This document shows, one piece after another, positions 45,401 to 59,900 of a DNA stretch of 64,000 nucleotides; positions within the stretch are counted from its first letter, which is position 1, and each line of letters starts with the position of its first letter. A program made the position numbers and the translations under genes. Source of the stretch: Takifugu bimaculatus (lineage: Eukaryota > Chordata > Actinopteri > Tetraodontiformes > Tetraodontidae); NCBI GenBank assembly GCA_004026145.2, contig CP034979.1, positions 14,665,404 through 14,729,403 on the forward strand. Direction: 5' to 3'. Below the pieces are notes generated by a model. It made no database searches and was not told the DNA's origin. It was given only the letters and a program-made list of their open reading frames with translations.

Positions 45401-48400
45401 GAGCGTGCACGCGTCCGTGGGTGAAGACTCTCTTTATAAGCTGGCGTTGACAGGCAGAGACAGAGGTTGTGTCGAGAGCGATGACGGAGCTGCGGGAGCT
45501 CTCACCGATAGCTGAAGGTCGAAACTATTAAGAGTGTCATCATCACTCACAACGGTGACCTGAAGATGACTGCGGTCCGCTCGGCCGCACATCTCTGCAA
45601 GACCGCGGCCGTAACAAGCGCGGCTATTCACAGTCTGTTGACTCTTCCGATATAAATAAGGCAGGAAGTGTATTTTTAAATTAAAAACAAAAAATGCAGC
45701 CCTTTACTTTGACCAGTAAAAGCCTTTTTCTCGCATTCAGGCAACACATGCTGAAAAAGGGAATGTTACTTTACTACACTTAATCTGGATTTATGGCACA
45801 TTTGTCAAGGGATTATCATACATGACCGTGAGCTGCATGCTGGGCACGCCTGTTCACTTCTTTCCTTGAAACCAGCCCATCTGAATGTATGCGATTTTAT
45901 TGGTTATAAGCTACGATCCCTGTTGACAATTGTTTCATCCCAACACACCTGAGGACGCCCCGGTGTGGCGTCATCTGGGCTAACAGGACCTGTGGCGCTG
46001 CTTCGACTGAAGGATTAGGCCTGAAATGTTTATCAAAACATCCTACGGCGTGGTGACGTCATCACGACCCACGTAGACTGCTCTCAGGTCAGTTTTCTCC
46101 CACCACGCTAGTTACTTTTAGCGTGAGTGGCAGTTCGGGTTTTGAGGATTTTATTAAATCGGCGAAGTTGACCGAGGCGCTGTGAATGCCATCCCCAAGC
46201 AGCAGACCCCTGAAAGTGACACCCAGACGCAAACACGGTGTCGAGAGATAGCAGATTACTGGCAAGGAAAAAATAGAGTGATGAGGAGAAAAAATAATTA
46301 AAGCTTTGGACGGAGGCTCCAAAGACAGTCTGCTGAACCGAGCGACCTTCTGCTTGTCTTGGCCAGTGATCAGTATGCGGAATATGTGGGAAACTTTCTG
46401 TGGAGGACAGTGAGCGGGGTTCCTTCATTCCCGTTGTTAGGACGTGTAAAAGCCGATCACAAGTTTCCAGCCCGCCTAAGCTGAGCGGCAAGCGAGTAAA
46501 TCATTAACATCTGGCTGTCAGGACGGACACATGTGGTCACACACACTCATTTTCTCCATCTCACAAGCTGCTTATTCCTTCTGGCCATGTATCTGTTGCT
46601 TACTGGATCATTTGTGTGGTTAATTGAATTCATTTTTATATTTTTTATTTTTTCCAAAGTGTTGGCTTCCAACCCTTTCTTTTCCCAGCCAACACACAAG
46701 CTATTAAAGCTGTTAATTTTAGATTTTTTTTTAAGCTCAAGAAATGAGTGTTCTATTAAACAGGCAATAATTTATTAAGTAAGTCATTTCTAAAGGGGAA
46801 AACCACACTTTTCATAATAACGGCGCCACTGTATGTTTTGGAATGTTTTGCAGAAAACAGAAATGATCCAAAAATGTTACCCCCTGGGTTATTTTCAGTG
46901 TTCATTCAGGATTTGAAAAGTCCTTCCTGTCAAAATCGTGAAGCCCTCTGCTGAGTTTCACCTGAAGAAGCAGTTCTGGTCCTGACAGCACCAATAACAC
47001 CAGACATAGTCGCTGGTGTTTGAGATCAGGACTAAGTCAAGGCCAAGTGTTTGAGAGCTTAACACGGAATACCAACCAAGTACCACATAACGTGATCCAT
47101 TCGCAGGCGTACAGCAACCAGGCACTTGAAGGGACCCCAGGATGATTAATACGCACTGACATGGCCAAACCAGAGAAACTCTGAAACCATCAGACTCAAA
47201 TAGCAGCCACATTAAAACTGATTAATATTCAATGGAAAGACGTGTTTTCTAAGTATCACAAACCGGTTGTGGAAAATTTTCAGTAAAAGAGAATCAAAAC
47301 ACTATTTGGCTGAATAACTACATTTCAACTGCTTAAAGGGGTAATTATCCCCACCCAGAAAAAAATAAAATAAAATTCAGGCATTAACTACTCACTGTTT
47401 TGGGGGAGACTCCAAGAGCCACTATTTAAACACAGTAATACAGAACAGTATCCATGCCCTTAGTTGCCTGTTCTGATGTTCTCTGCAGGACCTCGTTCAT
47501 ATATGAGCTACATATGTTGGGTCCTGGGCTACAAATGATACTGCTTTAATCGACCTGTACCTGTACCATTATTGTTAATCACAGTTTAAAAAGTGACCCA
47601 AAAAACCATTTTCTATTACATTCTGCGGCCATGAAGGCAAATAAAATTATAACCACTGATTTTTTATTTGCCTGAGGGTAAGAACACAGGGGCAGATTGT
47701 AAACTGAACTAACTGCCTCCATAACTTTCCTTTCTTTCCGCTGAACTGGTAAATTAATGCCGCTGACATCGTCGTCCGTGGTGAAAATCATCATAAATAG
47801 TTTGGTTTTGGTTTGTACAGGGCCGTTAGTGTGCATAGAATGTAACTTAGAGTGTATAATTTGGACCTGGTTCATGTCCATCGCTCCCCATGTTGGTATA
47901 AAACATTAAAACTTTCTTTTAAAACACCTGTTTTTCATCGCCGCTCTTTGTGTCTGTGGCGGGACAGTTGGTGTTATGACATCCCGTGGGTACTCAAACG
48001 GAGACCACACAATCCTCAGTAAAACAACACAAGTCTTCATGAAAAGGTTTCCACTCAAACATGCTTTTTCCTCTTGCCCAAATGCTAAATTCTGCCAAAC
48101 ATGTGCTGCTCTTTTGAAATGCTGGCTCATTAATGTCCATAAACACTTCAAACACTGAAGAGCCGTGCCTGGCGTGGCCGGGCTGCATTTGGTGGGGTTA
48201 TTGTTTTAGGCAGCTGGGCAACGTAGAGACTGGTTTTTTGTTTTTTTTTTGGGTGTGGGAGAGGAATCAAGTCATGGGGGGGAATCAAGTGATCCAGCCA
48301 TACATGTCTGACGGAGGATAAATACCATCAGAGAACTTGAGAGCAATATATTTAGTGCAGGTTTATGGGAATTTTTATAGCAGCAAACTTAACTCCACTT

Positions 48401-51400
48401 GTTTTTCATCAGCATATTTCTTGCCGTCACCAGGTAGATCTGTATGTTAGCTAATTGTTCTCTTCTCACGCAGCCTCATTTTACTGAAGAAAGTTAGCGG
48501 CAAAGTTGCCAACATCCACCTATAATTGATTCAGTTCGGATTCTTTGCCCTAATAATTTGCAAATTGAATTCTTTTGCACGTCCCAATGCCCAGCCTCCC
48601 ACAGTTGCTTCCCACAGGAAGGCCTCCAGGCGATGTCACTCCTGATGCTACCAACTCATCCCTGATGTCTAATGGGGGGTTCATAGTTCATGACCTCACG
48701 AACAAAACATGGGGGCTGCTGACCCTGCAGGTAGAGCACAGGCCCTTGTTCCACCAGAGTGAACCCACCCTCACACCCATGCACATTTTCACCTCCCTGT
48801 GACCTGAGCCCCGCTCATCCCTGCGTGGCCTTGACCTCTCCTCTTGTGTGTGTGACAGAAAGAGCATGAGGTCAACGGGCCTTTGGAGGGGGTGGGGGGG
48901 GCGGGTGTATTTATTGGATGATGCTCATCTTTCCAAACTGGTATAAATCACTGCACACGTGGGCAAACTTTTACTTCCACTCGTGTGTTTGTGCTTTGGA
49001 TTTGTGTCTACTTGTGCATCCTGGCACATGTGTGTATAAATATACTTGTATGGCTGCATATTTAGTAATAATTCTGCATATTCGCTTCAATGGTAGTGTC
49101 TGTGCCAGCACGTCAGTTCTCAGGTGTGTGTAGGCGTGTGTGTGTTTGTGTGTGTGCACACACGCATGCTTTCCATACAGCTGTAAATCTCCGGCCTGAC
49201 ATATTGGTTCAGTGGGGAAACAGCAGGTTTGGGACGCCCTGATGGCCTTCACAGATGGCTTCAGGACCCTGCCCATGGGAGGCCTTCTTCTCCACCTATT
49301 AATTTATTCATTTTCCACTGCGGTGGAGACACTGAGGTCAATGTGATTGTTTCCAAGAGCCCGAGCCCCTCCAGAGCCCAGAGGTATTTTCTTATCCGGC
49401 CCACGCTCTTCTCTGCCTCCTCTGTCCCCTTGCCCTATTTGGTATGTGCATGTGTGCGTGTGTACGTGTGTGTTTTATGTCCCCCCAATCTCAACACTCT
49501 AACAGGCTGGCTGTCAGGTATTTGTCACAGTGACAGTGTGCCAGTGTGGGACATGGAAGTGCGGATGGAGAAATAAAAGCTTCAGTTCGACCAGTGACTA
49601 ATCTAAACTGTGTTAATACAGTTCAGAGTGGTACAGTTTACATCTGTTCATATTGGGAAGGATGCCAGAGAAGCGTATCATAGCATGTCCATTAAGTAAG
49701 GTACCGCACAGTGCTAGAGGAGTTCGAGGATTGTGCACTGTTGCTCATAAAGAAAAGTTTGCATCAAACCTTTGGAGCTGAATTTATAAGCCATCTATGG
49801 TGTAATTCTGCTGTGTGTGAGAATCTACAGCATAAAAATGTCCCAGCAGAACCTTCCCAAGTGTCCCTTGAAGTGCAAACCCCATATTATTTGGCCAACA
49901 TTAAGATCTAGTGTGGGTTCATTAATACTCTATGACTCATATCTCACAAATGAAGTGACACTGAGATTAACAAAGTGGTCAAAATGATAGATAAAAAAAT
50001 GAACCCCTCTACTTCCCTCATCTTGATCCATAACCATTTCGGAGTTAGCTGGCACAAAGAATAAATAACGACATGATTTTACTGACACAAAGTAATGAGA
50101 AAGGGATGAAATGAGCATTGTTATAGGGCTCTCGCCAGCTGTTTCATGAAACAAAAGCATGAGAAACCACGGCTAAAAAGGATCTGGGGAGATTTATAGT
50201 TGTAACTCATTGCTCAGTGAGCCGCAGCTAAAACATGTGCATGCTAATGAGAGCAATGTTGTGTCAAAGCCTCTTCAATGTGCCTTTTTCCATCCAAAGA
50301 AAGCTTCAGATTCCATGGAGAAAATGAGTACGGGCCTCACCGGAGGTCTTTCTAAAGGCATGTCGGCACAATTACAAATACCAACAAACACACTCAAGAA
50401 AACACACAACCGCACAGAAAAATGGAAACACCCTTTGATTCCTTCCACTAAACCAGGGCATGGGTGGGAGCCAGCACTCCCTCTCTCACTCTTGGTCTTC
50501 ATGAATGCTCAATTTTCCCCGTTCTCCCTTCCTGCACCCAGGTGGTTTCGTGGTTGGGTCCAGAAGGTCTGGCTGACCGTCTGATGCTGTTTGAATGGGT
50601 GAGGAGATGCTGCAAGGACTGCCTGACTCACCGGAATATTATATCAATGGGTTATCAGATCTGATTAAAGTTGAGGAGACGTGTATTTGTGTGCGTCTGC
50701 AGTAACTCATTTATAAAAAACTCTATTTTCAAAAGAAATGTTGCAAAACTACAATTGCAAATTTGGGACAACCTGTTGGCCGTCGAGCTTCCCAAACGCC
50801 TGCAGGACAGAAGGGTGTGAGTGTGAAACGCCGTTCAACTATAAAATAGCTTCATTATATTGACAAACTGCAATTAAGCGCACAACGGTGCCATTCTTGT
50901 TGAGTCCATGTGCACCCGTGTGGATCCAGCCAGTCAATTGTGCGTGCATGCTTAATGGGACTGAGGCTTGTTTCAATCAAGGGCTTCCCTGATGAAAGTC
51001 AGCCCTGTCGTCAGAGTGTGTGCATGTTTCTTGGTGTCGCGTGTCCCTCATCAAACCCTTATTAACCGCACACACTAAGTGACCTTTGAGGAGGCGATGA
51101 TGGACATCGGTGGGGCCCAGCCAAGTTTTTACCCACTTTTTCACCTTTTTGCTCTCAAGCCTTTCATCACTTTTCAGTTCACGTTCCGCATCTCCTTTTA
51201 TAAAAGCAGCCTTGACATTCTACGTTAGATGAGATTGGATTCTGCTCCAGAGAGTCATTGCACTCCAACAAATACCTCCTCCTTTTACAGAATTCAGGAA
51301 TCCTTGTGTTTTTAGCGCTTTGATCCACTAACAGGTAATTTGCCAGTTTAGAGGTCGTACATTAAAGAACACCCGGTCCAATATGCTTTAATGCATCAGC

Positions 51401-53459
51401 CTTGCTCCTTCCAGTTTCTGGTATTCCACAGTTTGGAGCGTACGCACCCCGCTCTCAGATGGAAACTGTCCATCTCTCTGCTGGCATTCACGCTTCAAAT
51501 GCTTCCAAACGTCTCCACATTTCGGGAAATATGGGTGGAAGACAATAAACATTGTGCAATGTCACAACTGATTCATTCTGCATTCTGGAGAACAAAGATG
51601 CCAAAATACTTTAACTGCAGCGAATGTGCGCGTCTGGACGGCCGAAGCTCTGAATGGTTTCGATTTGAGAGCTGGTTGGTCACATCGCGGCCTGCTCTCT
51701 CCTTCGGCATCAGTTTCTTTCTTTTTTCCTTTAAAATGAAACACCCGTACGCATAGCACATGATCTGAAGCGTGCAGCACTTGTGTGTTTCCAAGTATGT
51801 CCAAATCTACCGCTGCAGTTTTCATAGTGTAATCGTTTTTGCAGCGCACGGCACGTGGCTTTTATTCATTTTAGGAAGATTGCACATGCAATACCAGCGA
51901 GGAAGGAGGTGAAAGAGACATACTGAAGTGACGAACCTGCGTTTGGAAGAAGTTATAGCAAAGATTCACCGCCACGGTTACAAAGTATGTAAAGAATATG
52001 AAGCAAAAGTTGCGACTGATAATTAAACTATCTGTTGTTGTCACAAAGAATTTCTGATGATGCGTCCCGACTCAGAAGAAGCGATGGAGATTTTCTGCGC
52101 CATAAAGTGTTACTGTCCAATCAGAGGGTTCTTCTAATTCCCTTAAGAGGCCTGTTTGATGGCTGTTATCATGTGGATTTACTGTGCAGAACGAATGCAG
52201 GACTAAATGGTCCAAAGTTGACAGCATGCGGGCAGGAAAGAGAGAACAGAGGAAGAGGAGGAGGAGGAAGAGCAGATTTTCTGGTAAATAGTGACAGAAG
52301 CAGACAAATATAAAAACCTGCTCACTCTTATCTCAAACCTCGGGGAAAGAAGAGTTCAAATCTTGTTCAAACATTTTAATCTAGTAAAGGTACATGAAAC
52401 AATTTTCAATTTTACTAAATAGGAGCAGAGACAAAATCAGAAATAAACTTGAATCGATGACAGAAAAGAGAAAAAGGATGGATGTGGCATTGACCTCAGT
52501 GGTGTTTTAAAAAGGCACATGGCAAACAGTTATTGTATATAATTTTTCAAATATGTTTTATTCATTTTCTTTTTGTAAAACAAGGAAGCATTTCAGTAAC
52601 AAAGCTACTTACAGGTTATGTGATTAGAAAAATGTTGCCAAGGTTAAACTTTTACCTACTACAGAGAGAGTGGACTTAGATGCCGTGTGTGACTGATGTA
52701 TTCATACGAGATCACTTTTATTGACGCTCTCAAAATGGAAAGTGGAAAAAAAGTCATTTGAAGTAACAAAGGAAGTATCAGACGAGTCTCCACTACAGCG
52801 GGTTCGGTCAAGAGTCTCTTTCTCTTCTTTCTTTCTGTTTCTTCTCACATTTCCTTCTACCTCTTTTCCTCTCTCGTATAAGTAAAATGAATTCAAGTGT
52901 CCATCGCTTCTTCTCATCTGTGCTGTTGACAGTCGGTGGCAGCTTCATCATCATCTGGAAGCATCTGTCCATCCTTGACTTCTTTCCCCAGCAGAAAGAC
53001 AGATTTCTAACATCCCTTTGACTTTCCTAAATCATAAAGTCATACAATATACAGTAAAGCAGATCATTTACATATTTCTGATTTGATGTTGTTCCTGGGA
53101 ACTCCGTGTACGTGTACACTGGCCCTCTGTTGTTTTCTGTATCTGTTGTTTTTTTACACTAAAATAAACTCAACTTTCACTCTCTTGTCCATTTTACCTT
53201 CGCAAACAGGATACGTTAAACGATGTTTCTCTCAAATCCTCCCATTTCTTAACACTACAATCTACATGTTAAAGATGCAGTAAAATATGATAACTGATTG
53301 GTTTTTACGATATCAGAAGAGTAAAACAGAATTGGATTGAGCCATTAAATATTTGCGAATCTGGTTTGTTGTGACAAATAAAATAAGGAATACGAGAAAT
53401 AAAATCTGGATGCTTTGGGAGTTTTTAAATATTTCTTGCCAGGCTGCAATATCCCCCCT

Positions 53460-53474
53460 TTTATTGATTTTATT
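53460..53474 (-). terminator. Candidate polyadenylation signals for the SFRP gene
   Basis: Two AATAAA motifs on the minus strand at 53474-53469 and 53465-53460, about 160-170 bases past the stop codon. Further candidates lie at 52717-52722 and 52557-52562, so a longer 3' UTR is possible. Confidence 0.4.
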
Positions 53475-53630
53475 CTAATAAAATTAAGATAAGCACCACC
53501 CGGCCTGCCTGATTCGCGTTTAAAGCTGCAAATATAAAAGCTTGACCATCTTTGCAAGTATTTGTTATAAAATAGTAACAGGTTTTAAACTGGGGCGGGG
53601 TTCAGGTGAAGGCAGCCGTGAGGGGGAGTG

Positions 53631-53959
53631 TCACTGGAAGACGGTGTGATAGGTGGGACACTGGTGGGACTTCATGTACTTGATGGCAAACTTGAGCTCC
53701 TTGCTCTTCTTGTCCCACTTGTGAATAGACATCAGCAGCAGCTGCTGGTCAACTTTGCGGCCCATGATGAGAAAGTTGGACCCGAGGCTGTCCAGCTGGG
53801 AACACGGGCAGTTCGCCCCATTCTTGATGTACAAGGTCAGTTTCTTCAGGTCTTTCTTCCTCAGCACCCCCAGCTTCAGCACCTTCTTCTTCTTCTGTGC
53901 CGCGATCAGCTTCCGATCACCCTTCTCCTTCTTTACCTCTTTTATTTTCATCTTGAGGG
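53631..53959 (-). CDS. sfrp5: SFRP exon 3 (netrin-like domain and stop)
   Basis: The acceptor CCCCCGCCAG ends at 53960. The exon encodes ALKMKIKEVKKEKGDRKLIA, a lysine-rich stretch AAQKKKKVLK, GANCPCSQLDSLGSNFLIMG, and ends KSHQCPTYHTVFQ with TGA at 53633-53631. Cysteines 263, 265 and 313 complete the six of the netrin-like domain. The basic stretch corresponds to the heparin-binding region known in SFRPs. Confidence 0.96.
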
Positions 53960-56900
53960 CTGGCGGGGGACAAAGAGATATATTTGGTTTGCATTATTCC
54001 ACTCTATAAAAGACATATTTATGCCTCCTTTCTGGTCTTTTTTCTGTGCTAAAGAAGCAGCGATTTATGCGCCTCCTGGGTATCATAATTTTACCTCCCC
54101 TGCAGTGTAGAATAACTAGATGTTGGTGCATCTTGCAGGGAGCATAAAAAAAGAGACAGGTTTTTTTATTTATGACCAGTTCATAGAAGGTTGTTTATTA
54201 CAGATCTAAAACATGGATTTTATGTAAACACTGTTTATTTTCAGTGGTAGTGATGAAATGCACCACTAGGTTAGGCTATTGAGGAATTTAAGTATATTGA
54301 CGTCAGATGAGATTAAGTCTCATGGTCACCTACAAGGATCACTGTGACCTCTATTGTTGTGAGTCTGTCTAAGTTTTCCTGTGCAGGAATGGAATCGGTG
54401 GTGTTTAAGGAGGACAACAACAATAAGGACCAAGTAAACACTATAAATGTGTGTTTTCTATGTATTAGGTGGAGAGCAGGAAATAAAAATAAAGATACAG
54501 TTTTCTGTGTCCATCTGGGACATGTTTTTTCCTTTTTTTTTCATGGTTGCAAGGCAAATGTCAACAAAATTGTGCATGAAAATGACATTCCTGGGTCCCC
54601 CATCGGAGCATAACACAGCATGTACTTCTAGGATATGAACTGAATGGAAGCTGAGAGATGATTCCAACGCAGAGCCAAATTCCCACACGGAGCAAAGAAA
54701 GCCCTGCACATTAGATCTGTTAACGTAAACTCCAGCTTATCAAGCACAGACTCGAGTTTCCAGTCGAGCTGTTTATACATCCGCACTGGTACATGCAAGC
54801 GGTTACATTTACCTGCAAAACATTGCAGAAAGGAATTCTCTGGATGATCATTTTGACAGGTGAAATTAATCACAGGCCAGCCAGAGATTTGGTGAGAAGA
54901 ATATCTTTGCAGTCAGCTCTGTTGGAAGATGGCCATTTCACAGCTTGACTGCTTGTCAGCATAAACTTATCTTACACAAGCATCGCTTTGTACACACATT
55001 TACACCATAAGCTCAGTGATATCAAGTTCTACAAGAAGGAATGTTCACTGAGATGCCTGTTGTCCATGTTTAGTCTCACTTGTTACTCTTTCTGACACCG
55101 TGTATGTTTTTATGTATTGTTTTTATTAGAGTATGTGTATTTTTTTTTGTCAGAATGGGGGCCTTCATTGTTCACCGAAGATGGAAAGATTACATATTTT
55201 CCTTCCCGGTGTCACTTTGAGCCCTCCCTTCTAATGTGCGGCCTGGCCAGTATCCTGAAGTTGCACCTTTAATCTTTCATCATCTACAGAGAATAGAGGA
55301 GTTATCCATCAATGCTGAGAACAACCAGGTTTTTCTTTGAGCAAGCAACTGCGCTTGGACGCCTGCGATGTGATGGAGTCATTGTTGCACTGGTCTCCAA
55401 ATCCATTCATCATGGTTATCTCAACTTTTTTTACTCATCATCATGCCTTATCCAATCACAATCATCAATAACTAAAGGAAACCCGTATGTGTGTGTGTTC
55501 TTGTCTATGTTATGTAGTGGGGACAGGAATACAAATTTACTCTGCAAAGTGAGGACTTTGTTGGAAAGTGAGGACATTTTAGCTGGTCCCTGTCCCTCAA
55601 AGAGTTGTTTGAGAGTTAAGACTCAGTTTTACGGTTAGTGTTAGAATGGGGTTATGGTTTTGAGTAAGGGCTAGAAAATGCATCGTTCCTCAAAATCCTC
55701 ACAATAAAAGAACAAATGTGTTTGTGTGATTTTCTGTACCAAAGCAACACTTCGTCAGAGGATTCTTAAGAAATCCTGTAATTATGTTATTAAATGATGA
55801 TAAATTATTAAATATTAATTTAGCTCATTTCATTGCTGCAACATGAGTGCACAAATGCATGCAAACAAATGTTTTCTTAAATCGACCAATGCAGATATAA
55901 TGTTATCAGCATTTTGATGTTTGTGTTTTATTAAACTTCTTTAACCTTATAAATTTTTTTAATTAGTGATATGTTTACTTGATTTTACCATTTATATGCT
56001 TGGGGAGTAAATTCAAATTTAGGCTGAATTTAACAAAAAAAAAAGAAGGAAAACTGTGTAGACTTAGGAAATAGCTTATATTAAATTTGTTGGGGTATTT
56101 TAAGTTTATTAAATATATTACCACAATTTGTTTCAGTTTATGGGTTTAATAATCAGAAATCACTTTTTTTCTCACAAATGTCCAACCTTCATTTTAACCA
56201 ATCATCAAATTCCTGTAAAGTTTACCCTTTCTCATCATTTCAAGTGAAGACAGTTAAAGTCAAACATTTTTTCCCATTCTTTATCACTCTAAAACATCAT
56301 TATAGGATAAAGAAAATAACCTACTTGAAGCCCATGCCAGTCTACTTTACCTGCTCAAAATAAAACCCTCACCTACTTCAGGGTTTTCAAACACTTCATG
56401 TTTCAAGATTATAAAACAGGCTTAGCAACCGATCTTGTTACCTGCACCCAAAAAAGGCAATAGTAGCTCTGCTTACGAGAGCCAGTCTTTTAGGACTGCT
56501 GGTACTCACCAAAGTCACTGGCACAGTAGTGCTCCATGATGTTGTCTGCTTTCAGCTCATTATCACATGGAGGACAAACCTTTGGCACTGAGGAGACAGA
56601 ACAAATTCATTACAGTATTTTAAAAGGTTACTATCCAACAACTGATCGAATGCGTTGTAATTGCCGTTACTATATCAGATTAACTGCCATCTACCTGCTG
56701 ATGTGTGTGCAGCGTCATGGTGCAGAAACTACATATAAACTGTGAAGCTCTATAGCTGCTCTGCTCTGCAGCTCTGGGAGTGTTGTCAGGGCCGGTTTGC
56801 TGTACTGTGAATACACAGTCCAGCTGACTGAGTGATGTTTGCCCCGCAGTCACACAGTACAACATGTTTTTATTCTGGCTCTTGTATATTTTGCTGCTGC

Positions 56901-59900
56901 AGGCTCGGTCTGTGCGATGCAGAAAGGTAAACGCTGCAGCCACCGCAGCTGAACATGGTGAAAAGTGATTCAGTGCCTTCACACAGGCAGCACTTAGAGC
57001 ACACGGCAAGTCACACATTGTGAAACGGCTCAGGGAAACCAAAGCAACAAGTTACGTTTATTTTAAACTTGCAATTTATGGTCATGCCTGCTTTGCTCTA
57101 AAGCAGTGTTTGGCCTCACTGTCCTTTAGGATTACTGACATGTGATGATTAATTGCACGTACATGCTTGGCATGATGCCTTGCTAATTGGTTTGTTGTCC
57201 CACTTTTTGTTTACCACAATGGACTGAATGATAAAAAGGATGGTCATGATGTTTTCATCACCAGTGCTGCTCATAAAAGGCTTGTCTTTATTTCTCAGTA
57301 GCATGCTTCACAAGTCCCTTTCAATTTTCTTCAAGGACTCTTCACTATAAACTTTATTACTGCAGAATTGTTGGATAAACTCCATGTAATTCCAGAGGCA
57401 CAGGCTGTAATTCTGGACTTTATAAGTTCAGCCACATACAAAAGAAGGCCTCCAGAAGTGCAAAATTAGGAAGGGTCAGGCCACTGGACCAGCTGGACTA
57501 CATACACAGCACAGAGGCATCATAAGCAGCTTCTCCTGGGTATATTTTCGGTACATTTTCATCTCCAGGAACATATCCAAAATATTGTCTCATCCGGAAA
57601 GCTTGCTCTCTTTGCTTTTCCCTGTTAAAATCCAGGCAGGATTATCCTAGCATGGTCCAGCCCAGACCTCTGGGTTAAAAGTCAGGGTTCAGAGGTTATC
57701 ACCCCAGCCCAAACCTCAGCGTCTGGGCAGATAATGAGAGGGGTCAGAGTTCGGCATGCTTCACTGGGTAGGCTGTGGGGAGGTGAACCCCTTAACCGCC
57801 ACCGAGTGAGTACGCTTATGCTCACATGTGTGTGTCGGAGGGAGCTGAACCATGTTCTTGTGGAGTAGCTGCCAGGTTTTTTTTCACCCTCTGACGGTTC
57901 CCATGCTTTCACAGGCCGAAGACCAGCGAGGCCTACAGGGGGTCAGGGCTCTAATTGTCTGGTGCTGACATGAAGACTGGATGAAAAAAGAACACACACA
58001 CACACACACACACACATCGAGAGATGCCAAAACCCCACATTTGTCTATTTTGAATGATTCCCTTGAAGCTGTTATGTCTCATTCAGAGTCCACATTACAT
58101 TCTGGGTTTGCAGGGGTGGTATGTTGGCAGGAGCCCCAGTTGTATGGGTGCCAGAGCATGTGTCAGGAGAAAATGGTCTCCCTATTTAACATAGTTGAGC
58201 TTGGACACAAAACCGACGTTTAGTTGCTGCTGACGAATCAATTAAATGCTCATCAGAGGCCCATCTCTGTCAAAGGAATGGCTGTCAGTTTCCTCCTGCA
58301 ACCACTGCTGCATGGTTTGGACTTGTATTTTCCATGTGCACTTTCCTCCCCAGCAAATATTTTGACATTATGTCAGTAGAATGTTTTTCATTTATTTTAA
58401 ATCCGTTGAAGAATTACACACTGTGCCGTGCAATTAAAGTGTGAGAATAATGTTGCTTTAGTGTCGCTGTGTGCTGCTCTTCATCATTTTCTGGCCATGA
58501 AAACATTAATGGTCCCAATCACAGTGACAGATATTGTCTCTTAAAGCTGTTACTGAGAACAAATAGGCTGGAAGGGAAAAGAAATGTTGGAAGCCGGGCA
58601 TGCAGGGAGGTGGTCTATTGAAGAGGCCTGCTGTTAATCTTCAAACAGCGCACCAAAGTGGGAATGGCATGGGGCAAGAGGCCAGTAACTTTACTGCACT
58701 ACTTCACTTGGTTATAGCTGTAAAGATCTCTTTGTCCACATTTTGCTGTATGTTTTGCTGTATGTAATGACCTGTTTCCTCTTCTAACCCCCTCATAACC
58801 CCAATAACCTTGATTTACAAATTCTTATCAGTGTTTCAACACAGAAAGTAGTGGAAAAGAGGACATAAATGCAACCCTTAGGGCCTGACTCCGGGGCCGG
58901 CAGCACACTTGTTGCATTTAAGAGAACTTTATACAGACGTGAAAATAGATCCTCTCAAGTCCAAGGCAGTCTTTCGTGCCTGGAGCACTGGATCAGATTT
59001 TCACTTTCATACTGCAGCCAGATCCATATGAGTAGCTCCCATTGTGCTGCTGCCTGTCTCATCTAGCATGGTGTAACTTACACTGGCCGCATCAGTGAGT
59101 GCAGCGAAGACAGAAAATATCTTTGACACCCTGTAATTTCAATGTTTTTAACATCTTGAAGATTTAAGTAGCAACAGGCACTTAAGCGAAGAATCCCACC
59201 TGCCGTGTGCTCGACATGCCTGTTGATTAGCCAACAGCATCATTAAATTTGATTAGCCTGATTAGCTTTGTTCTTCCTGTCAGATTGAGTCTGATGGTGC
59301 GATGTGAATGGATGTGTATTCCAGATAATCACATAAAAGTCCCACACAAGTAAACAACATAAAAATATATATAATTTACATACACAAAAGCTAGAGATTG
59401 CAATGGTAACCCATATGGGAGAGAAAGTAAAACTAAATCTATATGACCACAAACCTCATATGAGAAAAGGATCTTCTGTGTCTTTGACACAGGGTTTTCT
59501 GAAAGCTCACTGTGCTTGGCTAAAATTCATTTCCCTTATCAGTTTATCGTTCTCTCTCCTTCTGCATGTGTTGGCTTTAGGAAAACCAATGAGAACATTA
59601 GAATTCCTGAATCTCAACTAAATGGTTTAAGACATCTAATGTTAAATACATATCTTTCATTGTTTGAACCTTTTATTTATTATTATTTATGTTCGTTTTA
59701 AGAAATTAAGAGTCTGCAAGCCATTTTCCACTAGAATTACAATGTGATTGGCACTGTCCACGACCTACTGTGGCTGCCTTGGATCAGTATCATAGAACAG
59801 TTGCTGCATTCAGGAGATGACAAGAAGCCACCTCTTCCTCGTGGAGCATTTGAAAGAATGAGTTATGACACTATAAAGCCAAAATGTCAAAGAGTTGGTA

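Larger units (their letters stand above)
32601..53459. other. Intergenic interval between zmat4 and the SFRP gene
   Basis: About 21 kb with no gene I can support. It holds microsatellites at 37335-37364 and 38342-38370, a third copy of the GT/CA-associated element near 38.2 kb, and a possible transposase remnant near 39.2-39.4 kb. The composition is more AT-rich than the zmat4 side. Regulatory elements of either gene could sit here, but none can be identified from sequence alone. Confidence 0.6.

Noticed and set aside
53628..54110. 160-residue plus-strand open frame over SFRP exon 3
   Set aside because: It is antisense to a conserved exon with full netrin-domain residues on the other strand; the frame is a shadow.
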